Shown piece after piece: positions 22,772 to 22,781 of a stretch of 22,781 nt of DNA. The notes below the pieces were generated by a model. That model ran no database searches. It worked only from the letters and a program-made list of their open reading frames with translations, and was not told where the DNA came from. A program made the translations under genes and the position numbers. The stretch comes from Saccharicrinis sp. UBA6048 (GTDB taxonomy: Bacteria > Bacteroidota > Bacteroidia > Bacteroidales > Marinilabiliaceae). The number at the start of each line of letters is the position of its first letter. Within the stretch, counting starts at the first letter, position 1. The stretch covers positions 1 through 22,781 of the forward strand of contig DIYS01000174.1 in the NCBI GenBank assembly GCA_002429115.1, in the 5' to 3' direction.

Positions 22772-22781
22772 CGCTGAAAGC

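Overview
The window looks like chromosomal DNA from a member of the Bacteroidota, most likely a free-living aquatic or marine lineage; the genus cannot be fixed from this sequence alone. The signs are AT-rich DNA, -7 promoter elements of the TAnnTTTG type, a GLPGLI-family protein, SprB-type repeats with a C-terminal type IX secretion (T9SS) sorting domain, a large periplasmic arylsulfatase, and many exported lipoproteins and outer-membrane beta-barrels. No rRNA, tRNA, CRISPR array, phage gene or transposase gene was seen.

Left part (1-7.4 kb). A GLPGLI protein and a small winged-helix regulator lie on the minus strand. Next come a plus-strand outer-membrane barrel gene, a 56-residue small gene, and a minus-strand operon encoding a sensor kinase and an OmpR-type response regulator (RprX/RprY-like). 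Divergent from the kinase is a periplasmic thioredoxin-fold protein that has lost its cysteines, followed by a canonical secreted thioredoxin. Three promoters in this block, those of the barrel, the small gene and the degenerate thioredoxin, carry the same array of TTAACC-like hexamers at 10-11 bp steps. In all three the last hexamer starts exactly 27 bp before a -7 box. The local response regulator is the obvious candidate to bind them, which suggests a compact, self-contained envelope-response regulon. This is the most interesting observation in the window.

Middle (7.4-14.1 kb). A 265-bp MITE-like element with a 5-bp target duplication sits between the thioredoxin and a lipoprotein that fuses an FG-GAP/VCBS propeller to a DsbD-alpha-like redox domain. 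Convergent to it are an M64 metallopeptidase, a cytoplasmic BBE-type flavin oxidoreductase, and a two-gene operon encoding an NTF2-like lipoprotein and a glycine-zipper protein.

Right part (14.1-22.8 kb). A minus-strand operon encodes an outer-membrane protein and an arylsulfatase. The sulfatase reading frame is cut by one in-frame TAA just after the catalytic formylglycine motif. A 922-residue T9SS-exported SprB-repeat protein follows; related domains flank its six repeats. A CNNM/CBS membrane protein and a small outer-membrane barrel close the window. Most transcription units end in recognisable hairpin terminators, which gives good support for the unit boundaries.
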